This document shows, in pieces, positions 39,803 through 52,075 of a DNA stretch of 64,000 nucleotides. Source of the stretch: an uncultured Alphaproteobacteria bacterium (GTDB taxonomy: Bacteria > Pseudomonadota > Alphaproteobacteria > HIMB59 > GCA-002718135); contig CACKRG010000002.1 of assembly GCA_902602515.1 (NCBI GenBank), positions 1-64,000 on the forward strand, read 5' to 3'. The position numbers and the translations under genes are program-made. How positions within the stretch are numbered: position 1 is the first letter of the stretch; every line of letters starts with the position of its first letter. A model generated the notes under the pieces. That model made no database searches and had not been told where the DNA came from. It was given only the letters and a program-made list of their open reading frames with translations.

Positions 39803-41196
39803 ATATGAATTGCTCTACCATCTACACTTAAAGCTGCTTCTTTTACTGCTTCACTAGTTGTCGGATGAGCATGACATACTCTAGCAATATCTTCTGCACT
39901 ACCACCGAATTCTATTGTCGTGACAATTTCAGCGATCAACTGTCCAGCATCATGACCGATTATATGAGCACCTAAAATTTCATCTGTTTGTTTATCAACC
40001 AAAATTTTAACAAATCCTTCTGATGCGGAGGTAGTTAAGGCACGGCCATTTGCCATAAAAGGAAATTTTCCAACCTTGAAGTCTTTCTTTTCTTGCTTGA
40101 GTTGTTCCTCTGTTTTTCCAACTGATGCTATCTCTGGATTGGTATAAACAATCGCTGGTATAGCGTCGTAGTTTATATGAGGTTTTTGACCGTTTATAAA
40201 TTCAACACAAGCCACTCCTTCTTCTTCAGCTTTGTGTGCTAGCATTGGTCCTGGAGCTACATCGCCAATTGCGTAGATTCCTTCAACAGAAGTTTGAAAA
40301 TTATCTTTAATTTCAATGGATTTTTTTGCGGTTAATTTAATACCTATTTTTTCGAGACCCAGTCCCTCTGTGTTTGGTTTTCTTCCTACTGACATTAAAA
40401 CTATTTCGAAGTTTTCTTTTATTTTCTTTTTATCTGATGTTTCCATCTCAACATCTACACCAGACTTACCAGATTTTGCAGAACTAACTTTATGAGATAA
40501 TTTAAATTCTAATCCTTGTTTAGTTAACATTTTCATAAACTCTTTTGCAATTTCACCATCCATAGTTGGAACAATTCTGTCAAGAGCTTCAACAACTGTT
40601 ACCTTTGAGCCTAATCTACTCCATACTGATCCCATCTCTAGTCCAATATATCCACCACCTATAACTAGGAGTGATTTTGGTATTTTAGATAGAGAAAGAG
40701 CACCTGTTGAAGATACTATTTGTTTTTCATCAACAGGAATATTTGGTATCTCAATCGAAGATGATCCTGTTGCGATAATAAAATTTTTAGCACTGGCAGT
40801 AATTTCATTTTTTCCATTTGTAATAGAAATAGTATTTTTATCTACAAATGAAGCCATGCCAGGAATATGCGTTATTTTATTTTTCTTAAATAAAAAACCG
40901 ATCCCTGTTGTAAGTTTTTTTACAATCTTAGTTTTGCGATCCATCAAAACATTTAGGTCTAAATCTATCTTTGATGTTTTTATGCCATGCTCTTCAGCAT
41001 GATTTGAAATTTCAACAAATTTTTCAGATGAATTTAATAATGCTTTAGAAGGTATGCATCCAATGTTCAAACAAGTTCCACCAAGTGATGGCTCTTTTTC
41101 TATACAAGCAACCTTCATTCCAAGTTGAGCTGCTCTGATTGCAGCTACATATCCGCCAGGTCCCGCACCAATTACTATTAAATCAAAATCTTCCAT
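39799..41196 (-). CDS. lpd: Dihydrolipoyl dehydrogenase (2-oxoglutarate dehydrogenase E3)
   Basis: 465 residues. 'VIGAGPGGYVAAIRAAQLG' binds FAD, 'GGTCLNIGCIPSK' carries the redox disulfide, 'VIGGGYIGLEMGSVW' binds NAD and 'CHAHPTTSEAV' supplies the catalytic His-Glu. It reoxidises dihydrolipoamide for the 2-oxoglutarate dehydrogenase complex and possibly other lipoyl complexes. It is the last gene of the ten-gene TCA block and begins one base after the sucB stop. Confidence 0.97.
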   Translation of the reverse strand: MEDFDLIVIGAGPGGYVAAIRAAQLGMKVACIEKEPSLGGTCLNIGCIPSKALLNSSEKFVEISNHAEEHGIKTSKIDLDLNVLMDRKTKIVKKLTTGIGFLFKKNKITHIPGMASFVDKNTISITNGKNEITASAKNFIIATGSSSIEIPNIPVDEKQIVSSTGALSLSKIPKSLLVIGGGYIGLEMGSVWSRLGSKVTVVEALDRIVPTMDGEIAKEFMKMLTKQGLEFKLSHKVSSAKSGKSGVDVEMETSDKKKIKENFEIVLMSVGRKPNTEGLGLEKIGIKLTAKKSIEIKDNFQTSVEGIYAIGDVAPGPMLAHKAEEEGVACVEFINGQKPHINYDAIPAIVYTNPEIASVGKTEEQLKQEKKDFKVGKFPFMANGRALTTSASEGFVKILVDKQTDEILGAHIIGHDAGQLIAEIVTTIEFGGSAEDIARVCHAHPTTSEAVKEAALSVDGRAIHI

Positions 41197-41197
41197 T

Positions 41198-42379
41198 TTA
41201 TATTCCTAATACTAATTCGGATGGATCTTCTAGAAGTTCTTTCACTTTCACTAAAAATCCAACACTTTCTTTTCCATCAATAATTCTGTGATCATAACTT
41301 AATGCAACATACATCATTGGCCTAATTACTATTTCATCATTTACAACTACTGCTCTTTTTTGAATATTATGCATCCCTAAAATTCCAGATTGAGGTCTAT
41401 TGATTATTGGGGTGCTGAGCATTGATCCGTAAACGCCACCATTTGAAATTGTAAAAGTTCCACCAGTCAAATCATCCATGGTCAGCGTTCCATCTTTGGC
41501 TTTTGTACTAAGATCAATAATTTTAGTTTCTATTTCTCCAAAACTCAATTGATTGGCGTCTTTAAGTATTGGTACGACTAATCCTTTTTCAGTTCCAACA
41601 GCTATACCTATATCAAAATGATTTTTATAAATTATATTTTCATCTTTAATTTCAGCATTCACAGCTGGATACTCTTGTAAACTTTTTACTACCGCTTTTA
41701 CAAAAAAAGACATGAAACCTAATTTGACCTCATACCGACTTTGAAATTCTTGGTTTTTTGATTTTCTAATTTCCATAACTTTGGACATATCAATTTCATT
41801 GAAAGTCGTAAGTATGGCTGCTGTATTTTGAGCCTCCTTTAAACGTTTAGATATTGTCTGTCTGATTTTAGACATTTTAACAACTTCTTCTCTTTCACCT
41901 TTGTTAGTGGTTTTTTTATTTGAAGAAGAAAGATGAGAAACTACATCTTCTTTATTAATTCTGCCATCAGAACGAGATGAGGTGACATATTCAAGTTTAA
42001 TATTATTTTCTTCAGCAATTTTTCTTGCAGATGGTGAAGATTTGGCAGGCGAAGATTTTGTTTCAACCTTAACTGCTTTTACTTCTTCTTTTATTTTTTC
42101 TTCTTTAGTTTCAGTTTTTTTAGGACTTGGTGTTTTACCTTTTGATTCATCTAAGATTCCTAAAATACCACCAATTTCAACGTCAGCGCCTTCAGAAACT
42201 TTTATTTCTTTTAGGGAGCCTGCATGAGGTGCTGGTACTTCAACTGTAATTTTGTCAGTCTCAATTTCAACTAAAGGTTCATCTGCTTCAAAATTATCGC
42301 CTATTTTCTTAAGCCATTTTGAAACAGTTGCTTCCGTAATTGACTCTCCAAGTGTTGGAACTATTAATTCAGTGCTCAT
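41198..42379 (-). CDS. sucB: Dihydrolipoyl succinyltransferase (2-oxoglutarate dehydrogenase E2)
   Basis: 393 residues. One lipoyl domain (residues 1-75, lipoylated lysine in '[12 protein letters not shown]'), a Lys/Glu/Ser-rich linker, a peripheral subunit-binding domain ('[18 protein letters not shown]' near 125) and the acyltransferase core ending in '[11 protein letters not shown]', with the active-site His and Asp. It transfers the succinyl group to CoA and forms the 24-mer core. It lies 31 bases after sucA in the same operon. Confidence 0.97.
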   Translation of the reverse strand: MSTELIVPTLGESITEATVSKWLKKIGDNFEADEPLVEIETDKITVEVPAPHAGSLKEIKVSEGADVEIGGILGILDESKGKTPSPKKTETKEEKIKEEVKAVKVETKSSPAKSSPSARKIAEENNIKLEYVTSSRSDGRINKEDVVSHLSSSNKKTTNKGEREEVVKMSKIRQTISKRLKEAQNTAAILTTFNEIDMSKVMEIRKSKNQEFQSRYEVKLGFMSFFVKAVVKSLQEYPAVNAEIKDENIIYKNHFDIGIAVGTEKGLVVPILKDANQLSFGEIETKIIDLSTKAKDGTLTMDDLTGGTFTISNGGVYGSMLSTPIINRPQSGILGMHNIQKRAVVVNDEIVIRPMMYVALSYDHRIIDGKESVGFLVKVKELLEDPSELVLGI

Positions 42380-42410
42380 TATTTAAATGCTTAATAACAT
42401 TTACGTCAAT

Positions 42411-45314
42411 TTATTCAATTGGCAGATTAGTCTTTAATTTTGTTGAAATACCTGCCCAAGATTTGATAATTTTGCTAATCGAATCTTCAGTTGCCATTTT
42501 TATAATAGTTTCTTGGTTACTTAAGTGTCTTTCTAAAGAACCAGCGGCAGGAGACGCAGCTGGACTTCTACCAACATAGAATATTTTTTCTTGTTTAACT
42601 TTGGCTTCCTGCATAACACTTTCCAATCTACCTTTCACAAAACCCCAGGCACCCATATTTTTTGGCTCTTCTTGTGCCCAGATAATTTCAGCATCCGTAT
42701 AATGTTTTAATTCATCTCTAAAGTTTTCATAAGGAAATGGATAAATCTGCTCCAATCTTATTATGGAGAGATTTTTAATTTTATTTTTTGCTATGTGATC
42801 TGCAAGTTCAAAATATATTTTACCAGAGCAAATGATTAATCTTTTATTTTTCCTTTTTTCTTTAAAAGATAATTTATCAGTAAGAATTCTATGGAAAGTT
42901 GATCCATTAATATAATCCTCAATATTAGAAACATTAGATTTATGTCTAAGTGTAGATTTTGGTGTAAATATAATTAGAGGTTTCCTAAAGTTTCTATGTA
43001 GTTGCCTTCTTAAAACATGAAAATAATTAGCAGGACTTGTGCAATTAACAATTTGCATATTATCTTCCGCACACATCTGTAAAAATCTTTCTAATCTTCC
43101 ACTTGTATGCTCAGGACCTTGGCCCTCATGTCCGTGAGGAAGAAGCATCGTTAAACCAGACATTCTAAGCCATTTTCTTTCTCCAGAACTAATGAATTGA
43201 TCAATCATAATTTGTGCGCCATTTGCAAAATCACCAAACTGTGCTTCCCATATAACAAGTGTCTTAGGATCAACTTGTGAATATCCATATTCAAAACCAA
43301 GAACACCAAACTCAGATAAAAAACTATCTATAATTTCAAAATAACCTTGCTTGTTTTGAAAGTGTCTTAATGGAACAAAACGATTTTCGTTTTCTTGATC
43401 GTATAGAACACCATGTCTATGACTAAATGTTCCTCTTCCAACATCTTGTCCAGATATTCGAACACCGTATCCCTCATCAAGAAGTGTTGCTAAAGCTAAA
43501 CTTTCAGAGGTTGCCCAATCAATACCTTTTCCGTTGATGACACTTGTTAATCGATCCCCATAAATTTTTTTTATTCTTCTATGAGCATTAAAATCTGCAG
43601 GTATTTCATGAATTTTCTTAGCAATGTTAATTAATGTTTTTTCTTTTACTGATGTTTTTCCTCTTCTTGCATCAAATGTTGCAGTAGATAAACCTGTCCA
43701 AGTTCCCTCTAACCAATCTACTTTATTTGGTTTATAATTTTTAGTTGATTCAAATTCTTTATCTAAAAAATTTTTAAAAGAATCTACAATATCTCTAGAT
43801 TCTTCTTCTGAAAGAGTATTATTCTCAATTAATTTTTTTTCATATTTTTTTCTTGTAGTAATTTGTTTTTTGATAGCCTTATACATTAGTGGCTGAGTAA
43901 AAGAAGGTTCATCAGCTTCGTTATGTCCTGATCTTCTGTAGCAAAACATATCTACAACAACATCGACTTTAAATTTATTTCTAAATTCTGTTGCAAGTCT
44001 ACAAACATGAACTACTGCTTCTGGGTCATCGCCATTAACATGAAATATTGGTGCCTGAACCATTTTTGCAATTTCAGTACAATAAGGTGCTGATCGTCCA
44101 TATTGTGGCATAGTTGTAAAACCTATCTGATTGTTAATTACAAAATGAATGGTACCACCTGTTTTAAAACCTCTTAATTGTGACATAGCAAATGTTTCAG
44201 CCACAACTCCTTGTCCAGCTATTGCTGCATCTCCATGAATTAATAAACCTATAACTTTATCTGTTGTTTTATCTTTAGCTAAAGTTTGTTTAGCTCTTAC
44301 TTTTCCTACCACAACTGGGTTAACTGCTTCTAAATGTGATGGGTTAGAAGTGAGCGATAAATGAATTTTCTTTTTTTCAAATTCACGATCAGTAGAAACT
44401 CCTAAATGATATTTTACATCACCCGAACCTAGTACCTCATTTGGATCGTTTAAAGATCCTTGGAATTTTGATAATATTTTTTTGTAAGGCATTTCCAAAA
44501 CACTTGATAGAAGTGTTAGTCTCCCTCGATGAGCTGTTCCAATAATAATATCTTCAATTCCAGACAAACATGCCTGTTTAACAATTTGCTCTATCCCAGG
44601 TATCATCGCTTCACCACCTTCGATACCGTATCTCTTTGTACCTAAAAACTTTTTATCTAAAAACTGCTCAAATAGTTCTGATTCAACTAATCTTTTATAG
44701 ATTGCTTTTTTTCCCTCATTTGTAAAATTTGTTTTATTTCTTACTTCTTCAATTCTTTCTTGGACCCATTGTTTTTGATCAGCTTGTTGTATGTGTAAAA
44801 ATTCAACACCAATTGAAGCAGAATAAGTTTCTTTTAATATTTTAATAATATTTTTTAATTTACCTTTTTCTAAACCCAAACTTCCATCAATGAATATTTC
44901 TTTTTCTAAATCTGATTCAATGAAACCATAGCTTTTATAATCTAATTCTTGAGGATACTCTCTTTCAGATATTCCTAAAGGATCAAGATCTGCAATTAGA
45001 TGTCCATTAATTCTAAAAGCTCTAATTAATCTTAATGCTCTAATTGAATCTAAAGTTGAAATTCTAAATTCCTCAGAATTATAATTCGTATTTGATTTTA
45101 TGACCTTGGTTATGTAATTTTTATCTATTATACTTGATGGACGTTCTTTCCATTCTGGTCCTCCAAAATCTTTAAGAACAGAGTAGTCATCTTCATTTAA
45201 ATTATTAAAAAAATCTTTCCAAGTTGTATCTACACTTTCAGGGTCATTTCTAAATTTAGAATATAGTTCGGCTACATATGGAGCATTAGCACTATTTAAG
45301 AAAGTATCATTCAT
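42411..45314 (-). CDS. sucA: 2-Oxoglutarate dehydrogenase E1 component
   Basis: 967 residues, normal length. 'NSANAPYVAELYSKFRNDPESVD' is the usual N-terminal E2-binding segment, 'IGTAHRGRLTLLSSVLEMPYK' and 'HGDAAIAGQGVVAETFAMSQL' bind thiamine pyrophosphate, and 'VDVVVDMFCYRRSGHNEADEP' and 'LPHGHEGQGPEHTSGRLERFL' complete the site. It decarboxylates 2-oxoglutarate and succinylates the lipoyl group of SucB. It follows sucD after 51 bases. Confidence 0.98.
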   Translation of the reverse strand: MNDTFLNSANAPYVAELYSKFRNDPESVDTTWKDFFNNLNEDDYSVLKDFGGPEWKERPSSIIDKNYITKVIKSNTNYNSEEFRISTLDSIRALRLIRAFRINGHLIADLDPLGISEREYPQELDYKSYGFIESDLEKEIFIDGSLGLEKGKLKNIIKILKETYSASIGVEFLHIQQADQKQWVQERIEEVRNKTNFTNEGKKAIYKRLVESELFEQFLDKKFLGTKRYGIEGGEAMIPGIEQIVKQACLSGIEDIIIGTAHRGRLTLLSSVLEMPYKKILSKFQGSLNDPNEVLGSGDVKYHLGVSTDREFEKKKIHLSLTSNPSHLEAVNPVVVGKVRAKQTLAKDKTTDKVIGLLIHGDAAIAGQGVVAETFAMSQLRGFKTGGTIHFVINNQIGFTTMPQYGRSAPYCTEIAKMVQAPIFHVNGDDPEAVVHVCRLATEFRNKFKVDVVVDMFCYRRSGHNEADEPSFTQPLMYKAIKKQITTRKKYEKKLIENNTLSEEESRDIVDSFKNFLDKEFESTKNYKPNKVDWLEGTWTGLSTATFDARRGKTSVKEKTLINIAKKIHEIPADFNAHRRIKKIYGDRLTSVINGKGIDWATSESLALATLLDEGYGVRISGQDVGRGTFSHRHGVLYDQENENRFVPLRHFQNKQGYFEIIDSFLSEFGVLGFEYGYSQVDPKTLVIWEAQFGDFANGAQIMIDQFISSGERKWLRMSGLTMLLPHGHEGQGPEHTSGRLERFLQMCAEDNMQIVNCTSPANYFHVLRRQLHRNFRKPLIIFTPKSTLRHKSNVSNIEDYINGSTFHRILTDKLSFKEKRKNKRLIICSGKIYFELADHIAKNKIKNLSIIRLEQIYPFPYENFRDELKHYTDAEIIWAQEEPKNMGAWGFVKGRLESVMQEAKVKQEKIFYVGRSPAASPAAGSLERHLSNQETIIKMATEDSISKIIKSWAGISTKLKTNLPIE

Positions 45315-45365
45315 AGATTTCTACTAAACTAAAACTATTTCGCATAACAATCATACTAATGGAAA

Positions 45366-46250
45366 CTAATTATTCCCATTTTGCATTGCTAATTTCATAG
45401 TTTTTCCCAATGATGCCGGGGATTTTGATACCAAAACTCCAGCATTTTCTAAAGATTTAATTTTGGAATGTGCTGTACCTTTTGAGCCTGAAACGATAGC
45501 ACCTGCATGACCCATACGTTTTCCTTTAGGAGCAGATTGTCCAGCTATAAATGCTGAAACTGGTTTTTTTCTTTTTGAATTTGAAATAAATTCTGCCGCA
45601 TTTTCTTCCTCCTCGCCACCAATTTCACCTATCATTAATATTCCCTCGGTCTCATCGTCTTCTAAAAATAACTTTATACAATCTACAAAATCCATTCCAT
45701 GTATTGGGTCTCCACCAATACCAACACATGTTGATTGACCTAATCCTACCTCTGTTGTTTGTGCAACAGCTTCATAAGTTAATGTTCCTGATCTACTCAC
45801 TATACCTATTTTACCTTTTTTATGGATGAAACCAGGCATGATACCAATCTTGCATTCGGAAGGTGTTATTAAACCTGGGCAGTTTGGCCCAATCAAATAT
45901 GTTTTATTGTTAATAATTCTTTTTTTTATATCAATCATATCTAAGACTGGAATACCTTCTGTAATGCATACAATTAATTCAATGTTTGCATCTAAAGCTT
46001 CGTGGATTGCTTTAGCAGCAAACTTAGCAGGCACATAAATGACTGTTGCGTTTGCTTCAGTTTGTTTAACTGCATCAGCAACGGTATTAAACACCGGTAA
46101 ATTTAAATGGGTCTGCCCTCCTTTACCAGGCGTTACACCACCTACAAGGTTTGTACCATATGCTATAGCTTGTTCAGAATGATATGTTCCTTGTGAACCG
46201 GTAAAGCCTTGGCAAATAAGTCTTGTATTTTTATTAACTAAAATTGACAC
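45366..46250 (-). CDS. sucD: Succinyl-CoA synthetase alpha subunit
   Basis: 294 residues. '[17 protein letters not shown]' binds CoA, 'GPNCPGLI' and '[13 protein letters not shown]' are conserved, and the phosphorylated histidine lies in '[11 protein letters not shown]'. With SucC it converts succinyl-CoA to succinate with substrate-level phosphorylation. The start codon overlaps the sucC stop by one base, giving coupled synthesis of the two subunits. Confidence 0.98.
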   Translation of the reverse strand: MSILVNKNTRLICQGFTGSQGTYHSEQAIAYGTNLVGGVTPGKGGQTHLNLPVFNTVADAVKQTEANATVIYVPAKFAAKAIHEALDANIELIVCITEGIPVLDMIDIKKRIINNKTYLIGPNCPGLITPSECKIGIMPGFIHKKGKIGIVSRSGTLTYEAVAQTTEVGLGQSTCVGIGGDPIHGMDFVDCIKLFLEDDETEGILMIGEIGGEEEENAAEFISNSKRKKPVSAFIAGQSAPKGKRMGHAGAIVSGSKGTAHSKIKSLENAGVLVSKSPASLGKTMKLAMQNGNN

Positions 46251-47434
46251 TATTCTGATAACTCCACAGCTTTCTGAGCTGCATTTGAAAAATCGTCAAT
46301 TGAAATTAATCCTAATGATGAATTATTTATAATGTCTCTTCCCTCTTTAGAATTTGTTCCTTGAAAACGTACAACAACAGGAAGTTTAAAATCTAATTCT
46401 TTAATTGCATCAATGATGCCATTAGCGATCATATCACAATGGATGATTCCTCCGAAAATATTTATGAAGACAGATTTTACATTTTTATCTGATTGAATAA
46501 TTTTGAAAGCCTTAATGGCTCTTTCTTTATTTGCTGTACCACCTAAATCTAAAAAATTGGCTGGCTCCATTCCAAATTGTTTAATAATATCCATAGTTGC
46601 CATAGCTAGACCAGCTCCGTTAACCATGCAGCCTATTTTTCCATCTAATTTAATGTAAATCATATCGTTTTCAGAAGCTTCAAGTTCTAAATCATTTTCT
46701 TCTGAAGTATCTTTTAATTTTTCAATGTCAGCCTGTCTATACAGAGCATTATCGTCAATATTAATTTTAGCATCTAAAAGAATTAGTTTTTCATCTTTTG
46801 TCACAACAAGAGGATTAATTTCAATTAAAGAAGCATCTATTTCGACATAGGCCTTACATAAATTTGAAACAATTTCTTTAAATTGGTTAAACTCATTAAT
46901 AGAAAAATTTAATTTATTTTGAAGACTATCACTAATTGTAAAATCTTCTAAGTTATCAAAATAAACATATTGAATTCTTTCTGGTGTTTTCTCAGCTACA
47001 TCTTCTATGTCTACACCACCAGCATCAGATACCATCATCATTAATTTTGATTGATTCCTATCAAGAAGAATACTTAAATAATATTCCCTTTCAATGTCAC
47101 ATCCAGCTTCTAAATAAATTCTATTTACTAACTTTCCCTCATTACCTGTTTGTTTTGTAATCAATATGTTACCCATCATTCCTTTTGCAATTTTTTGTGC
47201 ATCATCAATTGATTCTGTTATTTGTACTCCACCTTTTGTATTAAATGGTTTTAAAAATTTCCCTGCTCCTCTTCCTCCAGCATGTATCTGTGATTTGATA
47301 ACCCAAGGTGGTCCTTTTATATTTTGTAAATCTTTTTCTAAATCATCAACATTTTCAATGTAACTTTTGCCTTCAAGTATAGGTAGATTGTACTTTCTTA
47401 GTAGATCTTTGGCTTGGTATTCATGCAAATTCAT
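46250..47434 (-). CDS. sucC: Succinyl-CoA synthetase beta subunit
   Basis: 394 residues, ATP-grasp fold. '[18 protein letters not shown]' and '[14 protein letters not shown]' open the nucleotide-binding part; 'LIEINPLVV' and '[14 protein letters not shown]' and the C-terminal '[16 protein letters not shown]' form the ligase domain. ADP versus GDP preference cannot be judged reliably. It lies 41 bases after mdh and overlaps sucD by one base. Confidence 0.97.
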   Translation of the reverse strand: MNLHEYQAKDLLRKYNLPILEGKSYIENVDDLEKDLQNIKGPPWVIKSQIHAGGRGAGKFLKPFNTKGGVQITESIDDAQKIAKGMMGNILITKQTGNEGKLVNRIYLEAGCDIEREYYLSILLDRNQSKLMMMVSDAGGVDIEDVAEKTPERIQYVYFDNLEDFTISDSLQNKLNFSINEFNQFKEIVSNLCKAYVEIDASLIEINPLVVTKDEKLILLDAKINIDDNALYRQADIEKLKDTSEENDLELEASENDMIYIKLDGKIGCMVNGAGLAMATMDIIKQFGMEPANFLDLGGTANKERAIKAFKIIQSDKNVKSVFINIFGGIIHCDMIANGIIDAIKELDFKLPVVVRFQGTNSKEGRDIINNSSLGLISIDDFSNAAQKAVELSE

Positions 47435-47475
47435 TTTGATAAAAAGGTAATAGTTAGATTAGATGAAAAATACAA

Positions 47476-48438
<963 letters not shown>

Positions 48439-48456
48439 TTAAGTTTTATACTTTAA

Positions 48457-49245
48457 TTACAATTCTGTAACAATAGCCTTTTTAAGTCCAGCAATTTCTT
48501 TGGCTGGATTTAGACCTTTAGGACAAGACCTAGTACAATTCATTATTGAATGACATCTATAAAGTTTTAATGAATCATTTATTGCTTTTAATCTCTCTTT
48601 TCTTTCTGAGTCTCTAGAGTCACTTACCCATCTTGCTGCTTGTAAAAGGACTGCAGGTCCTAGATATTCATCTCCATTCCACCAATAACTTGGACAAGAA
48701 GTAGTGCAGCAAAAACATAATACACACTCCCATTTACCATCTAGTTTTTCTCTATCTTTTGGTGATTGTTTTTTTTCGTCTACTGAGTTTTTTTCTTCAT
48801 TTGTTTTTTCACGCTGCAACCAAGGTTTAATGGAAGCTAGTTGCTCATAAGCTTTGCTAAGATCTGGAACTAAATCTTTTACTACACGCATATGTGGAAG
48901 AGGGTAAATTTTTATTTCATTCTTAACATCAGACATACTTTTCAAACATGCTAATGTGTTAACACCATCAATATTCATAGCACAGGAACCACAAACTCCT
49001 TCTCTGCAAGATCTTCTAAATGTTAAAGTTGGATCAATTTCGTTTTTTATTTTCATAAGTGCGTCTAATACCATTGGGCCACACTTTTCTTGATCTATCT
49101 CATAATTATCTATCCTAGGATTTTTATCATCTTCGGGATCCCATCTGTAGATTGCAAGTTTCTTTGGATCTTTTGCAGGTTCTTTTAGTTGGTGAGTTTT
49201 CCCTTTAGTTATTTTTGAATTTGCAGGAAGTGTAAACTGAGCCAT
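48457..49245 (-). CDS. sdhB: Succinate dehydrogenase iron-sulfur subunit
   Basis: 262 residues. The three clusters are represented by '[21 protein letters not shown]' ([2Fe-2S]), '[12 protein letters not shown]' ([4Fe-4S]) and '[17 protein letters not shown]' ([3Fe-4S] plus last ligand). A short charged insert ('[19 protein letters not shown]', near 150-170) lengthens the linker. It carries electrons from SdhA to quinone. It overlaps the sdhA stop by one base. Confidence 0.98.
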   Translation of the reverse strand: MAQFTLPANSKITKGKTHQLKEPAKDPKKLAIYRWDPEDDKNPRIDNYEIDQEKCGPMVLDALMKIKNEIDPTLTFRRSCREGVCGSCAMNIDGVNTLACLKSMSDVKNEIKIYPLPHMRVVKDLVPDLSKAYEQLASIKPWLQREKTNEEKNSVDEKKQSPKDREKLDGKWECVLCFCCTTSCPSYWWNGDEYLGPAVLLQAARWVSDSRDSERKERLKAINDSLKLYRCHSIMNCTRSCPKGLNPAKEIAGLKKAIVTEL

Positions 49246-51038
49246 TAGTAAACTCTTCTTTTAGGTGGTATTGGTTGAACATGATTAGTTAGAGTATTCA
49301 TATGAACACCTCTGGAACCCATACTCACATCTCCTTTATCGTTTAACCAGGCTAAAGAATGAACTAACCAATTATTATCATCTCTTTCTTTATAATCTTC
49401 TCTTGCATGTGCACCTCTACTTTCAGTTCGATTTAACGCAGAATGAAGAGTTACTTTTGATTGAACCATTAAATTTTGTAATTCTAAAGCTTCAACTAAG
49501 TCTGTATTAAAAATTAATGATTTGTCTTTAATATCTATATCATCCATAGAGCTTTCGACTTTTGAAAATTCTTCAATACCTTTTGATATGAGATCATGAG
49601 TTCTAAATACTGCACATTTTTGCTGCATTATATGTTGCATGGAAGTGCGAAGTTCTCCAGTTGTTGAGTTTCCTTTGCTGTTTCTAATCTTATCAAATCG
49701 CTCAATAATATTATCTGTTTTTGATTTACTAATTTCAATTTTTTTAGAATTTGGTTTTACTTTTTCTTTACATGTTAGACTAGCTGCTTTGCCAAAAACA
49801 ACAAGATCGATTAATGAATTTGTTCCTAATCTATTAGCACCGTGTACAGAAACACATGCAGCCTCACCGACAGCCATTAAACCTTCACATATATTATCTG
49901 GATTTTCATTTGTTGGCCTTAAAACTTCAGTTCTATAATTTGTCGGTATTCCACCCATATTATAATGAACTGTTGGAAGAACTGGTATTGGATCTTTAGT
50001 TAGATCAACTCCGGCAAATATTTTTGCAGTTTCTGATATACCTGGTAATCTTTTATGTAATGTATCAGCATCAATGTGCTCAAGATGAAGTAGCACATGA
50101 TCGGCATTATCTCCACAGCCTCTATTTTCACTAATTTCAATAGTCATTGCTCGGCTTACTACATCCCTTGATGCTAGATCTTTTGCATTTGGAGCATATC
50201 TTTCCATAAATCTCTCACCATCACTATTAGTTAAATATCCACCTTCTCCTCTTGCTCCCTCAGTGATTAACACTCCTGCACCGTAAACTCCTGTTGGATG
50301 GAACTGAATAAATTCCATATCAGAAAGAGGTAGGTTTTGTCTTAAAGCCATTGCACTACCGTCACCAGTACAAATATGAGCACTCGTGGATGAGAAGTAA
50401 GCTCTTCCATATCCACCAGTAGCTAGAATTGTTTGATGAGATAAAAATCGATGGATTGATCCATCCTCTAAACACCATGTTACCACACCAATGCAATTAC
50501 CTTGATCATCAGAAATTAAATCTAAAACAAAATATTCAATATAAAATTCTACATTATTTTTAAGTGATTGCTGATAAAGTGTATGGAGTAAAGCATGTCC
50601 CGTTCTATCAGCTGCTGCACAAGCTCTCATAGCAGGAGCTCCCTCGCCATTATTGGTTAAGTGTCCGCCAAAAGGTCTTTGATAGATCTTGCCATCATCT
50701 GTTCTACTAAAAGGCATGCCATATTCTTCAAGTTCAATTACTGCTTCAGGGGCTTTAGAACATAAGTATTCAATTGCATCTTGATCACCAAGCCAGTCGG
50801 AACCCTTAACTGTATCATACATGTGCCACTTCCAATTATCTTCACCCATATTACCTAGTGCTGCTCCAATTCCACCTTGTGCTGCAACAGTATGACTTCT
50901 TGTTGGAAACACTTTTGATATACAGGCTGTTTTTAATCCGGCTTCTGCACATCCAAGGGTAGCTCTCAGTCCTGACCCGCCAGCTCCGACAACTACAACG
51001 TCATAATGGTGATCAATAATTTTGTATGAATTAGTCAT
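49245..51038 (-). CDS. sdhA: Succinate dehydrogenase flavoprotein subunit
   Basis: 597 residues. '[20 protein letters not shown]' binds FAD, '[17 protein letters not shown]' includes the histidine that is covalently flavinylated, '[25 protein letters not shown]' and '[18 protein letters not shown]' are the active-site blocks. It oxidises succinate to fumarate. It begins one base after the sdhD end. Confidence 0.98.
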   Translation of the reverse strand: MTNSYKIIDHHYDVVVVGAGGSGLRATLGCAEAGLKTACISKVFPTRSHTVAAQGGIGAALGNMGEDNWKWHMYDTVKGSDWLGDQDAIEYLCSKAPEAVIELEEYGMPFSRTDDGKIYQRPFGGHLTNNGEGAPAMRACAAADRTGHALLHTLYQQSLKNNVEFYIEYFVLDLISDDQGNCIGVVTWCLEDGSIHRFLSHQTILATGGYGRAYFSSTSAHICTGDGSAMALRQNLPLSDMEFIQFHPTGVYGAGVLITEGARGEGGYLTNSDGERFMERYAPNAKDLASRDVVSRAMTIEISENRGCGDNADHVLLHLEHIDADTLHKRLPGISETAKIFAGVDLTKDPIPVLPTVHYNMGGIPTNYRTEVLRPTNENPDNICEGLMAVGEAACVSVHGANRLGTNSLIDLVVFGKAASLTCKEKVKPNSKKIEISKSKTDNIIERFDKIRNSKGNSTTGELRTSMQHIMQQKCAVFRTHDLISKGIEEFSKVESSMDDIDIKDKSLIFNTDLVEALELQNLMVQSKVTLHSALNRTESRGAHAREDYKERDDNNWLVHSLAWLNDKGDVSMGSRGVHMNTLTNHVQPIPPKRRVY

Positions 51039-51368
51039 TTAAAACACCATTCTCACTAAATTTACAGTAATTAAAATCATGATAAAATAAATAAGATAAT
51101 TAATTGATACTTTAATAAATTTGGCTGTCTTTTTCGATGTGACATAATCTTCAATAATTGTTTGCAGTCCTAATTTTGAATGCAGAAGCATAGATTGCAT
51201 CATCACAAAAAATAAGGATGCATTAACATAGGATTGAAAAAAAATTTCTATTTCAGAATAAGTCATCTTTGATAATGATATTGCAGAGTATATAAACCAA
51301 AACGTCAATGGTATTAAAATTGAAGCAGTAATTCTTTGGGTTAACCATTTAAAAGCATAATTTTTCAT
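51039..51368 (-). CDS. sdhD: Succinate dehydrogenase membrane anchor subunit D
   Basis: 109 residues with three predicted membrane helices. 'MMQSMLLHSKLGLQTIIEDYV' in the second helix carries the likely haem b histidine, as in alphaproteobacterial SdhD. With SdhC it anchors SdhAB in the inner membrane and forms the ubiquinone site. It overlaps sdhC by four bases. Confidence 0.93.
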   Translation of the reverse strand: MKNYAFKWLTQRITASILIPLTFWFIYSAISLSKMTYSEIEIFFQSYVNASLFFVMMQSMLLHSKLGLQTIIEDYVTSKKTAKFIKVSINYLIYFIMILITVNLVRMVF

Positions 51369-51745
51369 GCGAAGTACCAGACAACTAAACTAGAAATTAA
51401 AGTTAAACATATAACAGCATAACCCGATTTATATACTTGAGATAATTCCATTCCAATACCGAATGACCAATATAATTTTCTACATCCATTAAATAAATGG
51501 TAAAAAATACCAACAGTCCAAATCATTAGAACTAGTTTAAACAAAATACTCTTAGAGAGAGTTTCAAAATAAATATAAAATTCGGGACCAAAACTAATTA
51601 AAAAAAACCAAATTGAAATTAATAGCGCACCCACACTTAACCCTATTCCAGATATCCTATGAAAAATTGAAAATACTGCTGTAAGTACTCTTTTGTGAAT
51701 AGATAGGTGAGGTGATAATGGTCTATTATCAGTCATTTTTTTCAT
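51365..51745 (-). CDS. sdhC: Succinate dehydrogenase cytochrome b556 subunit C
   Basis: 126 residues. 'RPLSPHLSIHKRVLTAVFSIFHRISG' holds the quinone-site Ser/Arg signature, and 'FYHLFNGCRKLYWSFG' the haem-ligand histidine; three membrane helices are visible. It is the first gene of the ten-gene TCA operon. The ATG at 51745 is used here; an ATG three codons later is an equal alternative. The 330-base region upstream holds the AAATTTGG repeats and the structured RNA, so operon control probably acts there. Confidence 0.94.
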   Translation of the reverse strand: MKKMTDNRPLSPHLSIHKRVLTAVFSIFHRISGIGLSVGALLISIWFFLISFGPEFYIYFETLSKSILFKLVLMIWTVGIFYHLFNGCRKLYWSFGIGMELSQVYKSGYAVICLTLISSLVVWYFA

Positions 51746-52075
51746 TTTTTTTATGTTTCATAAGTAAGTATTTTTCTTCAAATTTCAAAATATTAATGGT
51801 TTAGTTATTTTTTCTTACTATCACGGAAGTTTGTAAAATGTTGATAAAAAGTGCCAAATTTTATGAAAATCATCCAAATTTAATGCCAAATTTAACTAAA
51901 AATCTTGAATTTTAAATAGATAGATATTACTCTTAATAAGCCGGATAATACTCGTTTCTTAGCTTCGGAGGAACGCCAAGAATTTTAATTATCTTACCCG
52001 CCGTTTGATAATTAATTGAGTTTCTTATTCTAGAGAGGTGTCTGCCAAGGTGCAAAACTAGTTTTAGAGTCCGGC
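51746..52075. other. Gene-free interval between sdhC and an alpha/beta hydrolase gene
   Basis: This is the only gap above 300 bases in the window. No plausible protein-coding ORF is seen on either strand. The half nearest sdhC (51746-51900) is AT-rich, should contain the sdh promoter, and has three copies of a CCAAATTT motif. The half nearest the hydrolase (51940-52090) is richer in GC and in complementary segments and is described separately as a candidate RNA with a terminator. Confidence 0.7.
51852..51893. repeat. Three CCAAATTT direct repeats upstream of sdhC
   Basis: On the plus strand TGCCAAATTT occurs at 51852-51861 and 51884-51893, and CCAAATTT at 51874-51881 between them. Read on the minus strand, toward sdhC, these are three AAATTTGG copies about 105-145 bases ahead of the start codon. 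Spacings (20 and 12 bases between CC positions) are not a clean multiple of a helical turn. They may be regulator-binding sites or chance in AT-rich DNA. Confidence 0.4.
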
